From assembly GCA_963978545.1 (NCBI GenBank), contig OZ021722.1:110331442-110395441 (forward strand): DNA of 64,000 nucleotides, in the 5' to 3' direction. The notes under the pieces are model-generated. The model saw nothing but the letters and a program-made list of their open reading frames with translations, ran no database searches and was not told the origin of the DNA. A program made the translations under genes and the position numbers. This document shows, in pieces, positions 1-11,613 of this stretch; position 1 is the first letter of the stretch; each line of letters opens with the position of its first letter. The DNA comes from Linyphia triangularis. Taxonomy: Eukaryota; Arthropoda; Arachnida; Araneae; Linyphiidae.

Positions 1-602
1 ATATTTTTGGCGATAATTCTTGTATAGAACTTTTTAAAAAAAAAAACTCCTCCAAATTGATGATTTTAACGTTATTTTTTTCCATAATTCTTATATTATC
101 CTTTCTTATAAGTGAAAGAAGAAAAAATAATCGTTGATGAGGTTATGCTCAAGGAAAGAGAGCTTTGTGTTAACGGCATTCTTTATTCAACTTTTTACGC
201 CATTAAACATTTTTAAGAGAATTTCGGAGGTGAGGATGTTTAAAACTCCTTAAGAGGCATTGCCACAGCGATTTTTATCAAAATCGTTACTGTTTTTTAA
301 GCAATCATTGAAAAACATGATTTTTTCAAACCTTATGCTCATGCGCGATTTTAAAGAAAACCTTAATGGTAGGTCTCATGGTCACCTCTAACCCGCACAT
401 CAAATTTGAACATTATAGGTCAATTTGTTCGGAAGCTATGCTGACCATGTACACACAGACAAACATTTTCATATACAACTTTTTGGAAATCAGGATGTTC
501 CAAAACGTGGAGAAATGAAAAAAAAAAAAAAAAATTCTTTTTACCGAATGCTATACTTGGATTACTCTATGTATGGTATACATATGAGTAACTGAAAGTA
601 AA
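1..602 (+). repeat. 0.7-kb interspersed repeat, copy a (cut by window start)
   Basis: First of nine related copies in the window. Shared landmarks in order are a stretch on opening and closing of 'TTGGCGAT', a block ending in 'GAGAGCTCTGTGTT', 'ATCAAAATCGTTAGAGCCG', 'TTGAACATCGTAGGTCAA', and the right end 'GGGTAATTGAAAGTAA'. This copy lacks the left end because the window starts inside it. No coding capacity is visible. Class unknown; see the finding on this family. Confidence 0.8.
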
Positions 603-2322
603 AATGCAATTTTTTTCTCTATGTAAATAAAAATGTGTAGATTTAAATCTAAGTTCCTGCTCTAAATTTATTGATAAGGTTACACAAAAGGTAAGTTCTT
701 ATCTCTGTCTATTTGGGTTTACTTTTATCCGAAGAAACTACTTTCAGGGTTGACCCTCTCCATCCCCGACAGTATTTCGTTGGTTGATTGGTTCAGAGAG
801 GCCACAGAACTTGGATTTCAGGGAAATGTCAGGAACTTTTACAAAATTTCATGAAAATTACGGAAATTTTCTATCATTGGTCTGAAGGTACGTTTCTCCA
901 TTTAACTTGTATTTTTGGATCCATTTACTCTGAGCATTGTGGCGGTAATCGTTAGAAGTTTAAAGTTATGAAATAATTTAAATTTTTCACTACCCCCAAG
1001 ACTATTTTTTTTTTTTTTTAATTTGAAAAAAAAGTTCGTCGCAAAAAGAGTGAATTTCTTAGAAATCTATGAGGGAAAACAGGGAATTATCAGTTATTCA
1101 ATTTCTGCAACTTGGAAGAAATAAAATGTTATTCTTTTGGTTCTGGTGTTAGGAACACTTCCTCTTGAAAGCGAGTAGTTGGATAAAAAGTATAGGCAAA
1201 TAAAAAAAGCCGTTAAAAAAGGTTTTTTAGGGAATTTTCAGAATTTCATTTTTTTTTTTTTTTCTTTTTTTTTTTTCTGCGTAAAACAATCTTGAGTATG
1301 ATTGTGTTAAGTACCATATAACAACTACACAACTACAGAGGAGAGGATTTCAAAAACTTATACCGTGCATTTTTTAAAATTATTTTCAAAGAGAAAATTT
1401 ATGTCATTATTGATAACCTAATTGTAGTGGCTCTAGTGTCACTGGCCCTCTACCGTGAGAAAAGAAAGAGGAAGAAGGGAGTCGAGAGGCAGTGAAATCT
1501 AGAGAATGTGGTAAAAAACTAAATGCTTAAGAATGCTTTGTGTTGTTGATAGAATAAATCCTTTATTTAATAATTCTCAATTGCTGGACTGTCATGCAAA
1601 TGTATTTCATTAAATGCACGCTACCGTGATTTTAAAAAGTAAGAACAAGAATGCTCGGTGGTTCTTACACATATCATTAGGAAATACATTCAATATTTCC
1701 GAAAAATTGACGATTTGAACAAAACAACTAGTAGTTTTTGATGTTGCTGTTATGATTTTCTTTTCTTATGTAAGCAAGTCAACTGTCCTTCCTCCGTTTA
1801 ATTAAAGTATCTTAATAGTGTTTGGCTTGATCTCAGTGTTAGAATCTGCTGACAAATATTAAATATTAGTAGAAACATCAGCAATACTGAAATTGTTTAA
1901 GAGTTCCGGAAGTGACCAGATAAAGCTGATATTGTAGAGAATGACTGGAACTTACGTCATTGTTGTAATTAAAAAACCAAAATCGAATTCTAAAAGAGGT
2001 TTTTTACTTAGTTTAATTGATATGTGACACATGTCTGTACCATTTATAATTTAAGCTTAAGTAATTACAAATTGATTTCCAGTATTTCTGATTTAATTTT
2101 AATATTGGAATTCGTCTCACTCAGTGAGATCTTTTATTAGACATATCGCACGCATATGTAGCATAGTGTAAAACTAAAAATGGTTTGCAGCAAATCTAAA
2201 GTGAAAAATACTACTGTTTATACTGGGTGTTCAGAAACCATCCCTTTTTTTTTATAATATTGAGCAAAAATAGAGAATATATACACATTAAAGCAAGGTT
2301 TTAATACAAAAGAAATTTGATA
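603..2322. other. no recognisable gene
   Basis: AT-rich sequence with long A and T runs near 1003-1018 and 1250-1276. I see no ORF with family similarity, no clear terminal repeats and no RNA gene here. Confidence 0.5.
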
Positions 2323-2324
2323 TA

Positions 2325-3873
2325 CACTGGTGTGCAAAACTTAAGCAACAATATGAAAATTTAGCAGATAGCCATGAAATTGCAGAAAAGGAGGTCTGAA
2401 GATCAATACATTGAACACATAAGTCAATAGAAACGTCATGCGTATGCAAATATCAGGAACGAAACGTCAGAGGCGACGTGAGCGTACGCAAAACGCGTGA
2501 TGTTGGCGCGCGCAGCTCAACAGTAGAATAAAAGGAAGAACGGATACGCAATTCAACATATTCGCTGCAAGTGCCAGTGAGTCAGTTCGTGAAATATGGC
2601 TAGAAGAAATCACCTGGACGACTTCACACGTGGAAGAATGATCGGAAAATTGGAGGAGGGGCGTACTGTCACCAGTGTAGCTGCAGAGTTCGGAATCAAC
2701 AAAAGTGTTGTTTCGCGCGCTTGGAAAGAGTTCCAAACCACAGGTACAGCTGTTAGAAAGGTTGGTGCTGGCCGCCCGAGGACGACGAATGCAGAGGATA
2801 ATCGATATATCGTCTTGCAAACGAAAAGAGGCCGACAGCAGTCAGCAAGCGCCATTGCTCAGCAATTCTGTACAGCAACGGGGCGACAAGTGTCGCGGTT
2901 TACTGTGGCCAGACGTCTTCATAAAGGGGGCCTATTCGCCCACCGTCCTGAATGCTGCCTCCTGTTGAAAGTTGGCCACCGACGCCACCGTTTACAGTGG
3001 TACAGAGAGCACAAAAACTGGACAACTGATCAATAGAGTCGTGTCCTCTTTACGGATGAGAGTCGGTTCAGTACCGGAAGTGATTCTCAACGCGTTTTGA
3101 TTTGGAGAGAGGTCGGGTCCCGGTTTTATCCCAGTAACATCAAGGAGAGACACCGTAACGGCGGTCCTGGAGTTCTTGTCTGGGGAGGCATTATGCTGAA
3201 CGGGCGAACTGAGCTCCACGTTTTCGACAGAGGGTCTGTAACCGGGGATTGCTATTGTGAGGACGTACTCCTTTCCAATGTTCGTCTGTTCCGATGTGCC
3301 ATTGGCCAAGACTTCATTTTTATGGATGACAATGCACGGCCACATCAGACTCTTGCTGTTGAGGAGCTACTGGAAAGTGAAAATATCACTCGAATGGATT
3401 GGCCAGCGTACTCCCCAGATTTAAATCCCATCGAACATGTGTGGGATGCTCTGGGGAGACGCCTTGCAGCAAGCTTACATCCTCCGTAGAACACCCAACA
3501 ACTCAAACAGATGCTGATTGAGGAATGGGCACTCCTACCGCAAGAAATGTGCACCAGCTGGTTCTGAGTATGCGGAGACGGTGCGAAGCAACCATTGCAG
3601 TGAGGGGAAGGCATATCCCATATTAAGGAACATCTGCTTGTTGTTCTTCCTCTTGGATAGACAATCATGAGTCACTATACTATGCGTTCAATAAAGCTTG
3701 TTTTTGTTTGATTCCATACCGTATGCATTGTATTCCTTTTTCAGCGCCGATACTTTCGTCATCCTTTACGTACATAATACTTTCACTCATTTCTGAATTT
3801 CATGTCTCTAAGATGATTTCTCGAGGAGTTATGGCAAAAAACCCGCCTGTTGCTTAAGTTTTGCACACCAGTG
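2325..3873 (+). mobile_element. Tc1-like DNA transposon with perfect TIRs
   Basis: Bounded by 26-bp perfect terminal inverted repeats (2325-2350 and 3848-3873, beginning CACTGGTGTGCAAAACTTAA) and by the TA target duplication at 2323-2324 and 3874-3875. Length 1549 bp is normal for Tc1. It carries one transposase reading frame on the plus strand that is broken by stops, so it cannot mobilise itself, but its perfect ends could still be bound by a related transposase in trans. Confidence 0.93.
2596..3626 (+). pseudogene. Tc1-like transposase (DD34E), broken
   Basis: Encodes a cut-and-paste transposase. The N-terminal paired-like helix-turn-helix DNA-binding region is seen in the first ~110 residues (RGRMIGKLEEG, GRPRTT hinge). 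The catalytic triad is present: D in TDESRF (about 3052), D in DDNARPH (about 3325), E in PIEHVWD (about 3430), with 34 residues between the last two. Start chosen at ATG 2596, the first Met of the helix-turn-helix. Two in-frame TAG stops (3034-3036 and 3487-3489) interrupt it without loss of frame, and a frameshift near 3545 separates the last ~25 residues (HQLVLSMRRRCEATI) before the TAA at 3624. Family assignment is firm; function is lost. Confidence 0.92.
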
Positions 3874-3875
3874 TA

Positions 3876-5260
3876 ATAGATTTACTTTTTAATTCAGATC
3901 ACACATTTCATGTGTCATTCTATTACATTCAAACCCAAAATAAGCCCCTATCATGTAAGAACTTTGGGGTCGAATCCCGTCTAATGCTGCGATCTCAAAA
4001 ACATGTTTAAACAAATTGCAGCATACAGTGGCTTATCTATTGTGAGGCTATTTAGTTGGAATCTTCCGGGTTTTCTCTCAATCGAGACGTAAATACGGGC
4101 AGTTTCCCCTTGGAAACAAACCTCCAAGTAAGTATTCTCCTTTGCAACAGTAGATTTTCCTGCACAGTATCTTTTTCGTAAAATTCCTGGGTCAAGAATA
4201 TTCCCCCATTCAAACATCCATATTAAAACAATTCCAATATCAAACCTCTATTTCTGCTGACGTCGGCTAAAGGGAAAAGGCAATGGCCAATAACCCTTGG
4301 GTGTCTTTCACACCAAACCGTCCACACACACATGGTTATTAACTTGGCCCCACCTTCAGGATTGATGCACATAATAAGTCGCCTGAGAAGGGGAGCACTC
4401 CATTTCTTGGTAGGTAATCACCTTCTTTTCAGCAAGACTTTATATTAGTTGATCATATAAAGGGGCCTCTTACTCCCCTCCTCCCACTTCCCCAAACTTT
4501 CATCTTTCGGATAATCGTGTTGGCTTGATTTTCCGTTTTTGGTGGTTTCCGATATGCTTGGAGGCGGGAAATTGTTCCGTTGGAGGTGTGAACAAGTAAA
4601 AGTGTTGTTTTTATTAGTTGTAAACTGTATTCAGGGCTTCAATATGGGGTAATGTCGTCATCAAATATATATAACAAAGGGGGTTACCCGATATGAAAAT
4701 GAAAGTATTTCATTTGGATTAAAAAACGATTCAGTTTTTATTAGGTTAAATAAGTGGTTTTCGGAAAATGATCTGTCTGTCTATGATTAATATGTGTCCA
4801 GAGTGGACATTGCTTTGAGATTCAAATTTAGCATACAAATCAGTAGTACGCATGTGACGTGACAATAAGGTTTTTGTGAGCACCAGCACGTGAAGGTAAG
4901 GCAATTAATTAGCCCCAGAGTTAAAATCAAAAACATAGTTTATTCAACTTAACGCCACCAAACATGATCCACATGCTCAAAGCATGCATATCTTCTTCTT
5001 CTTATCAAGGACTATGGGGACTAAGGCACCTCTACTTCGCATTTTGTATCAACCCCATATCCAGTACAGATCGGCAGTGGGCAGTATTTGTTCAGGATGT
5101 AAGCACACACTCGCTCGTTCATTTCTATCTCTTTAGCTACCCGGTAGATAGCAGCCCTACCGACAGTAAGTGGAACTTTTTAATTTAGAAGCAATACCAA
5201 GCAGAAGATTCCAGTAGAAGACTTGGCTTTGCCACCCCCTAGAGGTATTGATTTGTATGG
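3876..5260. other. no recognisable gene
   Basis: AT-rich with scattered GC-richer stretches around 4260-4560. Short ORFs such as one near 4964-5188 show no family similarity and no coding-like composition. No terminal repeats were recognised. Confidence 0.4.
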
Positions 5261-5430
5261 GTTGGTTGTTTTCAGATTATCTGGCGCCGTCAGCAACACG
5301 AGGGCTATAATGCGCCGAAACATTCGTCATTAGACAAGCCAGCATACATTTACAAACATCCATGCCTAACACGGGACTGGAACCTGCAACCTCGCGGTCT
5401 AGAAGCTAGCACGCTAACCACTATACCGTT
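5261..5430 (-). mobile_element. tRNA-derived SINE family 1, copy 1
   Basis: Reverse copy. Read on the minus strand it has a tRNA-like head with A box (TATAGTGGTTAGC) and B box (GGTTCGAGTCC-like), a body with GCATTATAGCCCTCGTG, and a tail of AACCAACC units. The head end is truncated at ACGGTATAG, and no clear target duplication could be read. Confidence 0.85.
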
Positions 5431-5940
5431 CTTTGCGACTGGGCTACGCAGCTCAAGCATACATATACAGAAATAAGAAAAACATCGGATTAAATACCTT
5501 ATTGGTACGACGTGTAAATGAGAAATCACTTCAGTTCACAGTTTTCATTAAAATGGCTTACGCGCAGAAGGTACCTGACAATGCGAGGATTTTTCAGAAA
5601 TCGTTAAAAAAAATAGTAACGGTTTTGATAATAATCATTTTAATGATTGACATATATACTGATAGACACATAAAAAAGTTAGTATGTCTGTTTGAGAAAG
5701 TTCTGAATCTCTCCGTTAGCAAATGAAAGCTACAGAAAAAAATGCATACTGTAAGGCTTCTATCACACGAGGTGATTTAGTTGATTCGAATAGGTTACCT
5801 GGTGAACTCCCAAAAGGTTGACTGCCGAGTGAAAACTCTTTCTCACCAAGGCAACTTGCAAAATCAACTTTCAACCTTCCCAATGGGAGGTCAGTACTAT
5901 GTTAGAGCCCGAGTATTGGATGGGATAGAATAAGATTGGG

Positions 5941-6072
5941 TTGGTTGGTTGTTTTCAGATTATCTGGGGCCGTCAGCAACACGAGGGCTATAATACGCCG
6001 AAACATTCGTCATTAGACAAGTACATTTACAAACACCCATGCCTTACTCGAACCCGCAACCTCGCAGTCTAG
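5941..6072 (-). mobile_element. tRNA-derived SINE family 1, copy 2, 5'-truncated
   Basis: Only 132 bp. Flanked by a perfect 14-bp target duplication AGAATAAGATTGGG (5927-5940 and 6073-6086). The copy stops just after the B-box region, so the A box is missing. This is the 5' truncation expected from incomplete reverse transcription by a LINE enzyme. Confidence 0.9.
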
Positions 6073-6363
6073 AGAATAAGATTGGGGAAATTTAATGTTT
6101 TAATTTTTAATGGTTTGTTGCCTGATAAATAACTTCAGATCGTACCTCTATTGTTTAATGCGTAATAATCCCTCGTATGCAAACGACACCTAGAGGCATG
6201 ATGCAATGTTATCGTTTAAGAATCTAGATAAATTTCTTAATTAAATAATGGGTAAATTTTTGTAATTTGTTGCTCCACGTGATTTAAAGTACAACAATCC
6301 TAACCAATCATAATCAATGTAATGCTGTTTGATGGGAAATGAATAGAGTGCAACATAAAACAA

Positions 6364-7030
6364 AACTAGTGGTGTGGAACATCGTACAACTTTCAATTAC
6401 ACTATAATACTGACGTGGATTTGTGTCATTTACCGCTTGTATATTTTAATCCTTCATTTAGAAGAAATGGCATGTTCGGCGATAATTCTTGCATGGGTTT
6501 AAAAAAAAAAAAAATCGCCAAAATGGGGATTTTGGCGATATACTTTTCAATAATCCTTATATTATCCTTTATTATAAGCGAAACTGAGAGAAGCAGAAAA
6601 AACGATTGTTGATGAGGTATGATCAAGGAGAGAGAACTCTGTGTTGACGGCATTCATTTTTCAACTTTTTACGCCATTAAAATATTTTTACAGGAATTTC
6701 GGAGGTGAGGATGTTTAGAACACTTAAAGAGGCCTTACCACAACAATTTTTATCAAAATCGTTAGAGCCGTTTTTTAGAAATCATTGAAAAACATGATTT
6801 TTTGGCCACCACTAACCCTCGTACCAAATTTGAACATCGTAGGTCAATTTGTTCGGGAGTTATGCTGACCACAGACACACGTACACACATACACACATAT
6901 TTTTTCTAAAACTCTTTTTTGAAATCAGAATGTTCCAAAACTTGGAGAAATGCAAAAAAATTGAAAAAAAATGTTTGACCGAATGCTATACTTTCATTAC
7001 CCTATGTATACATAAGGGTAATTGAAAGTA
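6364..7030 (+). repeat. 0.7-kb interspersed repeat, copy b (complete)
   Basis: Starts CTAGTGGTGTGGAACATCG and ends GGGTAATTGAAAGT. The inner motif ACTTTCAATTAC (6389-6400) is inverted at the right end as GTAATTGAAAGT (7018-7029). No SINE interrupts it, so it is a good reference copy. Confidence 0.85.
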
Positions 7031-7466
7031 AAGAATCATTAAGAATATATTTCGTAAAAATGACCAAATAAAAATATTTCTGTTCATTTTTTAAATGACA
7101 ATACGGTTTGTAAACATATATATATATTTTCTAATTCTAAAAAAGTTAACAAATGTTACTATAATTTTGGAGTTTTTAACCCTTATTAACATCATTAAAA
7201 ATAACAACAAATTAACTTTTCAATTTGAATGTTACCGATACTTTATTGAGCAGACATCTGTTTTTATTTATATCGATATTTACTTAATGTATATAGTTTG
7301 ATAGTAACATATCGCTGGACTACATTACACAAATTTCTTCGATAAGCTTTCTACCTTGAAACTTGCAATTGCAACGCTTACTCTAGTGAACTGAGCTGAT
7401 TCAACTAAGCTACTGGTGTGAAAGGTCGAATATTAAGTAATGTGTTTTGTGTTGAGTCAGCTAGTT
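7031..7466. other. no recognisable gene
   Basis: Very AT-rich; contains only short ORFs made of Ile, Tyr and Asn codons. Nothing recognised. Confidence 0.4.
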
Positions 7467-7643
7467 TGGTTAGTTGGTTTATACACTCAAACAACCTATT
7501 GTTATGCATAATGACGGCTAATCAGGTCTACATCTTAACGTGGATTCCGAAGTACAACGAACACCCATGCCTAATCCGGAATTCGAACCCGGCACCTTCA
7601 GCATGAGTGGCCAGAGCTCTAACCACACAGCCATCAGATGGGC
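7467..7643 (-). mobile_element. second tRNA-derived SINE family, single copy
   Basis: On the minus strand it has a different tRNA-like head (GATGGCTGTGTGGTTAGAGC as A-box region, GGGTTCGAATTCC as B box) than family 1, but joins the same short body motif TTAGGCATGGGTGTT. Flanked by a 9-bp imperfect duplication, CAGCTAGTT (7458-7466) and CAACTAGTT (7644-7652). A functional tRNA is unlikely because the anticodon arm and acceptor stem do not pair well by eye and a long non-tRNA body follows. Confidence 0.7.
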
Positions 7644-7751
7644 CAACTAGTTACGATGAGAACGTTATACTAGAAGACAACCTACTCTGAGTTCACTGAA
7701 TACCCTACAACGATGGGTAAACCGGTTCCTACAGCTTAGTGAGCCCAGGGT

Positions 7752-7933
7752 TGGTTGTTTGTTTTCAGATTATCTGGAGCCGTCAGCAACACGAGGACTA
7801 TAATGCGCCGAAACATTCATCATTAGACAAGCCAACATACATTTACAAACACCCATGCCTAACACGGGACTTGGAACCCGCCACCTCGCGGTCTAGAAGC
7901 TAGCACGCTAACCACTATACCGTTTGGTCGGCC
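7752..7933 (-). mobile_element. tRNA-derived SINE family 1, copy 3
   Basis: Full-length, 182 bp, flanked by a perfect 14-bp target duplication AGTGAGCCCAGGGT (7738-7751 and 7934-7947). Head reads GGCCGACCAAACGGTATAG on the minus strand, which sets the usual 5' end of the family. Confidence 0.93.
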
Positions 7934-8117
7934 AGTGAGCCCAGGGTATGTTGTCTTCTAGTATAGCTGCCCTTTAATCTGAAGTTAACGTGCCTATAAA
8001 ATTTCTCTTTGTAATTACTTGCAAGCACAACATTCAGGTACTGAACAATCAGCTTATTATACTTATAAATAGGAGATGCGACTAATACATACCCTCGGAT
8101 AAATTTGAACAGAATTT

Positions 8118-9022
8118 TTACTCTCAATTATCCATATGTTTACTTAGTGTAAGATTGGTTGGTTGGTTGTTTTCAGATTATCTGGCGCCGTCAGCAACAC
8201 GAGGACTATAAAGCGCCGAAACATTCGTCGTTAGACAAGCCAACATACATTTACAAACACCCATGCCTAACACGGGACTCGAACCCGCCACCTCGCGGTC
8301 CAGAAGCTAGCACGCTAACCACTATACCGTTTGGTCGGCCTTACGTAGTGTAAGAAAAGTATAGCATTCAGTAAAAAAAATAATTTTTTTTGCATTTTTC
8401 CACGTTTCGGAACACTCTGATTTCAAAAAATTGGTATAAAAAAATGTAGGTCTGTCTGTACGTGGTCAGAATAACTTCCGAACAAACTGACCTACGATGT
8501 TCAAATTTTGTGTGAGGGTTAGTGATGACCATGGGACAAAACGTAAAGGTTTTCGTCAAAATCGCGTATGCGCATAAGGTTGAACTCATGACAAATCATG
8601 AAAAATCGAGTTTTGAAGGAATTCCTAAAAAAAAAAAAACGGTTCTAAAGATTTTGATTAAAATCTCTTTGCTAATGCCTTTTAAGATGTTCTAATCATC
8701 TCTACCTTCGCAGTTCGTATAGAAAGGAGATAAAAACGTAAAAAGTTGAAAAACGAGTGCCCTTCCCTTGAACATCGCCCATTAACGATTGATTTTTTTT
8801 TTCTGTTTCACTCACAAGAAAGAACAATGCAATATCTAGAGAATAACATCGCCAATTTCCCCATTTTGCGTTATTTTCTTTGCCAATGTATGAATTTTTG
8901 CCAAAAATCTCGCCAAACTGGCCATTTTTATTTGAATGAGTGAAAATATAAAAACAGTGAGTAACGTCATAAACATTATAATGTAATTGAAAGTTGCACG
9001 ATGTTCCACACCCTTAGTTTTG
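8118..9022 (-). repeat. 0.7-kb interspersed repeat, copy c, split by a SINE
   Basis: Reverse copy. Right end reads GTTCCACACCCTTAGTTTT, left end TTTACTCTCAATTATCC. The SINE at 8155-8340 lies inside it, so this repeat is older than that SINE. Confidence 0.85.
8155..8340 (-). mobile_element. tRNA-derived SINE family 1, copy 4
   Basis: Full-length, 186 bp, nested in the 0.7-kb repeat. Target duplication TTACTTAGTGTAAGA (8140-8154) and TTACGTAGTGTAAGA (8341-8355), 14 of 15 identical. Confidence 0.92.
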
Positions 9023-9885
9023 TTTGCGTCTGCTAAAATTCTACGAACACCCTTTTTTTTTTTTCCCCCGAAGTTTTCTTCGGAAAACTTCGGAAATTTC
9101 ACTTACCATACATCACCGAACCTAAGAAACAAAATAACCTTATCCACGAGTCAATTCGTGATCAATGATGCCTCACTATTTTTATCAAAACCGATTCGTC
9201 CCCCTCCCTTACATCCAATACGTCCCATCTAATTCAATTCAACATGAATCATTCGCTATCTCCCAAATACAAACTTCCAACATAAAGAAGGAAAAGGCAA
9301 CAAAAATAAAGCAATCGTCTTTGGCGCAAATCACAATAATCCCGCCACAGATAATACGCCAGAATCATCTCTGCATCGCCAATCAGAACCTGTGTAATTT
9401 GGTCGGTCTGAAGATTATGGAAAAGTGCTTTTCGGATGGGTCTATTGACAGTATTATTCCCGTCAAGTGAATTCTTCGCGGGGCCGAAGACCTCGAGGTC
9501 TCTCTAATCACGATGATCGTTCGATACATTTATTTATTATCGATGATTTGATCCTTTGATAGGCCGCGGGGCATTAGGTATTCCGACATTGTTGAGATTG
9601 TTTGTCTCTATCATGGGCTACTGTTTGTCGGTGTCTCTCTCTGTTGAGAAGGGGTGGTCTGAGTGACGAGGCGTGCAGATATTTGCTTATCACTTTTTGC
9701 CAGACGACTTCCTGCCGTCGAGGGGATGAGGGCAGTGTTGTCAGATGTAGTATTTTTAATACTACACTGTTGATTTTCCCACACCTAAATTTCGACTTTG
9801 TGCCTTTCTTGGTACTTTTTAAAGTGTAGGAAGTCTTAGTTTTTGAAGTACTATTGATATTTCAATAGGTAAAAATAATTTTAAT
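9023..9885. other. no recognisable gene
   Basis: Contains a short hairpin near 9067-9092 (CCGAAGTTTTC ... GAAAACTTCGG) and a GC-richer stretch at about 9480-9740 without coding similarity. Nothing else recognised. Confidence 0.4.
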
Positions 9886-10044
9886 CGTTTATTAGTAGCG
9901 AGGTTGACAAATGTCCCTCACAATCAATTTCTCAATAGATAGTAGCTCATGATCAAAGCCTTCTTACAGGATTTTTTTTTTCCCAAGTTATTTTTAAAAT
10001 ATTTTTTAATTTATTCTGTTCAATAATGTTGTGTTCTTAATTAA

Positions 10045-10432
10045 CCCTTTGCACTCCAGTGGCACCTCTCAGGCGCCACACGATTGGATGCCAAACCACG
10101 AGAGGACCATTAGGTGTGATGCGGAAATTCGATGCAAGGCCAATGACTGTGTTCAGTTTCTATGAAGCAAATCCATAAACACCAGCCGAACCTAAAATGT
10201 CTCGAGTTGCTGATTCCTCCGCGCGATAGTAGTTAGCATGCTAGCTTCTAGACCACGAGGTTGCGGGTTCGAGTCCCGTATTAGGCATGGGTGTTTGTAA
10301 ATGTATGTTGGCTTATCTAATGACGAATGTTTCGGTGCATTATAGCCCTCGTGCTGCTGATGGCGCCAGATAATCTGAAAACAACCAACCAACAACCAAC
10401 CTCCGCGCGAAAAAGGCCTGGAGTGCAAAGGG
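10045..10432 (+). mobile_element. TTAA-target MITE family B (piggyBac-like), copy 1
   Basis: TIRs CCCTTTGCACTCCAG and CTGGAGTGCAAAGGG, target TTAA duplicated at 10041-10044 and 10433-10436. The exact TTAA target and CCC start fit piggyBac-type elements. About 170 bp of the length is a nested SINE (10227-10399). No transposase is present, so it is non-autonomous. Confidence 0.88.
10227..10399 (+). mobile_element. tRNA-derived SINE family 1, copy 5 (forward)
   Basis: Forward copy nested in the MITE above, with an 11-bp perfect target duplication CCTCCGCGCGA (10216-10226 and 10400-10410). The head starts within the A box (TAGTAGTTAGC); the tail is AACCAACCAACAACC. Confidence 0.92.
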
Positions 10433-10595
10433 TTAAAATACTCACTTACTTTGATATTTGGTCCCAAATAGAATGGTATGCACTAAAATTTGAATTTGGC
10501 CCTCACGCGAAACATAAGGTCGCGCACCTAACCGAAGGTTAAATAGACTATGTCCAAAATACCCTTGCGAAAAATTGCATACCTTAGAATTTTAA

Positions 10596-10787
10596 CCCTT
10601 TGCACTCGAGACTTTTTTCGAGCTGAGGGACCACCAACTCGAGACATTTTTGGTTCAGTTGGTGTTTATGGATTTGCTTCAAGGAAACTAAACACAATCA
10701 TTGGCCTTGCATCAAATTACCGCATCACACCTAGTGGTCCTCTCGTGTTTCGGTATCCAATCGTGTGGGGCCTGAGTGGTGCAAGGG
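10596..10787 (-). mobile_element. TTAA-target MITE family B (piggyBac-like), copy 2
   Basis: 192 bp, TIRs CCCTTTGCACTCGAG and GAGTGGTGCAAGGG, TTAA at 10592-10595 and 10788-10791. Internal sequence matches the reverse complement of the copy at 10045-10432 (GGATTTGCTTC, GCATCACACCTA, CCAATCGTGTG). It lies only about 50 bp from the outer nest. Confidence 0.88.
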
Positions 10788-10791
10788 TTAA

Positions 10792-11605
10792 ATTGTTCGA
10801 GGTGTGGCCACACTGTACAAGGGATACATAAAATGAGTTGTGTGCAGATTGTGTACTTGTAATCAGGAGCGCAGCCAAGGGGAGGATCAGACCCCCCCCC
10901 CCTCTCCTCATAGGATCCCAAACATCCCGCTCTTTTGATATGAGTGAATAAGAAACACTTAATAATCGTAAATAATTTCAAAAGATTAAGTTTTGATTCC
11001 ACCATAATTCAAGCCAAAGTTTTTTACCGTATCGCACTGAAGAAGGTATTAGATCCAAGAAATTTAGAAATAAATAACGGATTAATTAATCTCCTAGCAT
11101 AAAAAAAAAAAAAAAAAAACAGTATGCAACAGTTTGGGTCTTCTTAGGAACAATGTATAGCTTCGTTTAAGAAAAAATGTAGAATTTTCCGTTTTTCAAT
11201 TACCGTTTAAATGTTTCAGTGCTAATGACCTTGTATTTAAATGGCCTTAAAAATGTAATAAAATCAGCCTGATATTAGTGTCTGTCTATTTGCCTAAAAT
11301 GCTACTCCAATTGAATTTCCACAAAGGAAGAAAAAAATCAGTCCCGTATTGGGTTGTTTATATTGCTCAAAAACTGGGCAAAAACTACTTTAATAGTTTA
11401 TTATCTCTGTAAGTGACAGATTAAGAAATTGCAAAAATACTGTAGGATTATTCCAGAGGGTTTTTTCTTACAAAATTGTGATCAATTTATCCTTTTTTTC
11501 TAAGAAGATGTGCGTTTACAAAGCCAGAAGCAAGAACTCCTGCTAGTTTTTCCTGGTGCATACACTGCTATTAATTTTTAAATATGTTCCCAAATATATT
11601 CACTT
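10792..11605. other. no recognisable gene
   Basis: Contains a C-run near 10891-10903 and an A-run near 11100-11119. No coding or terminal-repeat signal recognised. Confidence 0.4.
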
Positions 11606-11613
11606 GTGCCAGC

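Larger units (their letters stand above)
9886..10538 (+). mobile_element. TTAA-target MITE family A, copy 1, carrying nested insertions
   Basis: Bounded by TTAA at 9882-9885 and 10539-10542. The left end is degenerate (TTATTAGTAGCGAGGTTGAC); the right end GGTCGCGCACCTAACCGAAGG matches the inverted ends of the intact copy at 58273-58568. It is split by another TTAA element at 10045-10432, which itself holds a SINE. Confidence 0.75.

Noticed and set aside
7500..7640. Possible true tRNA gene (A and B boxes)
   Set aside because: Followed by a SINE body and flanked by a target duplication; cloverleaf pairing is poor.
10712..11005. Overlapping minus-strand ORFs near 10.7-11.0 kb
   Set aside because: They run through MITE ends and a C-run, with no recognised domain.
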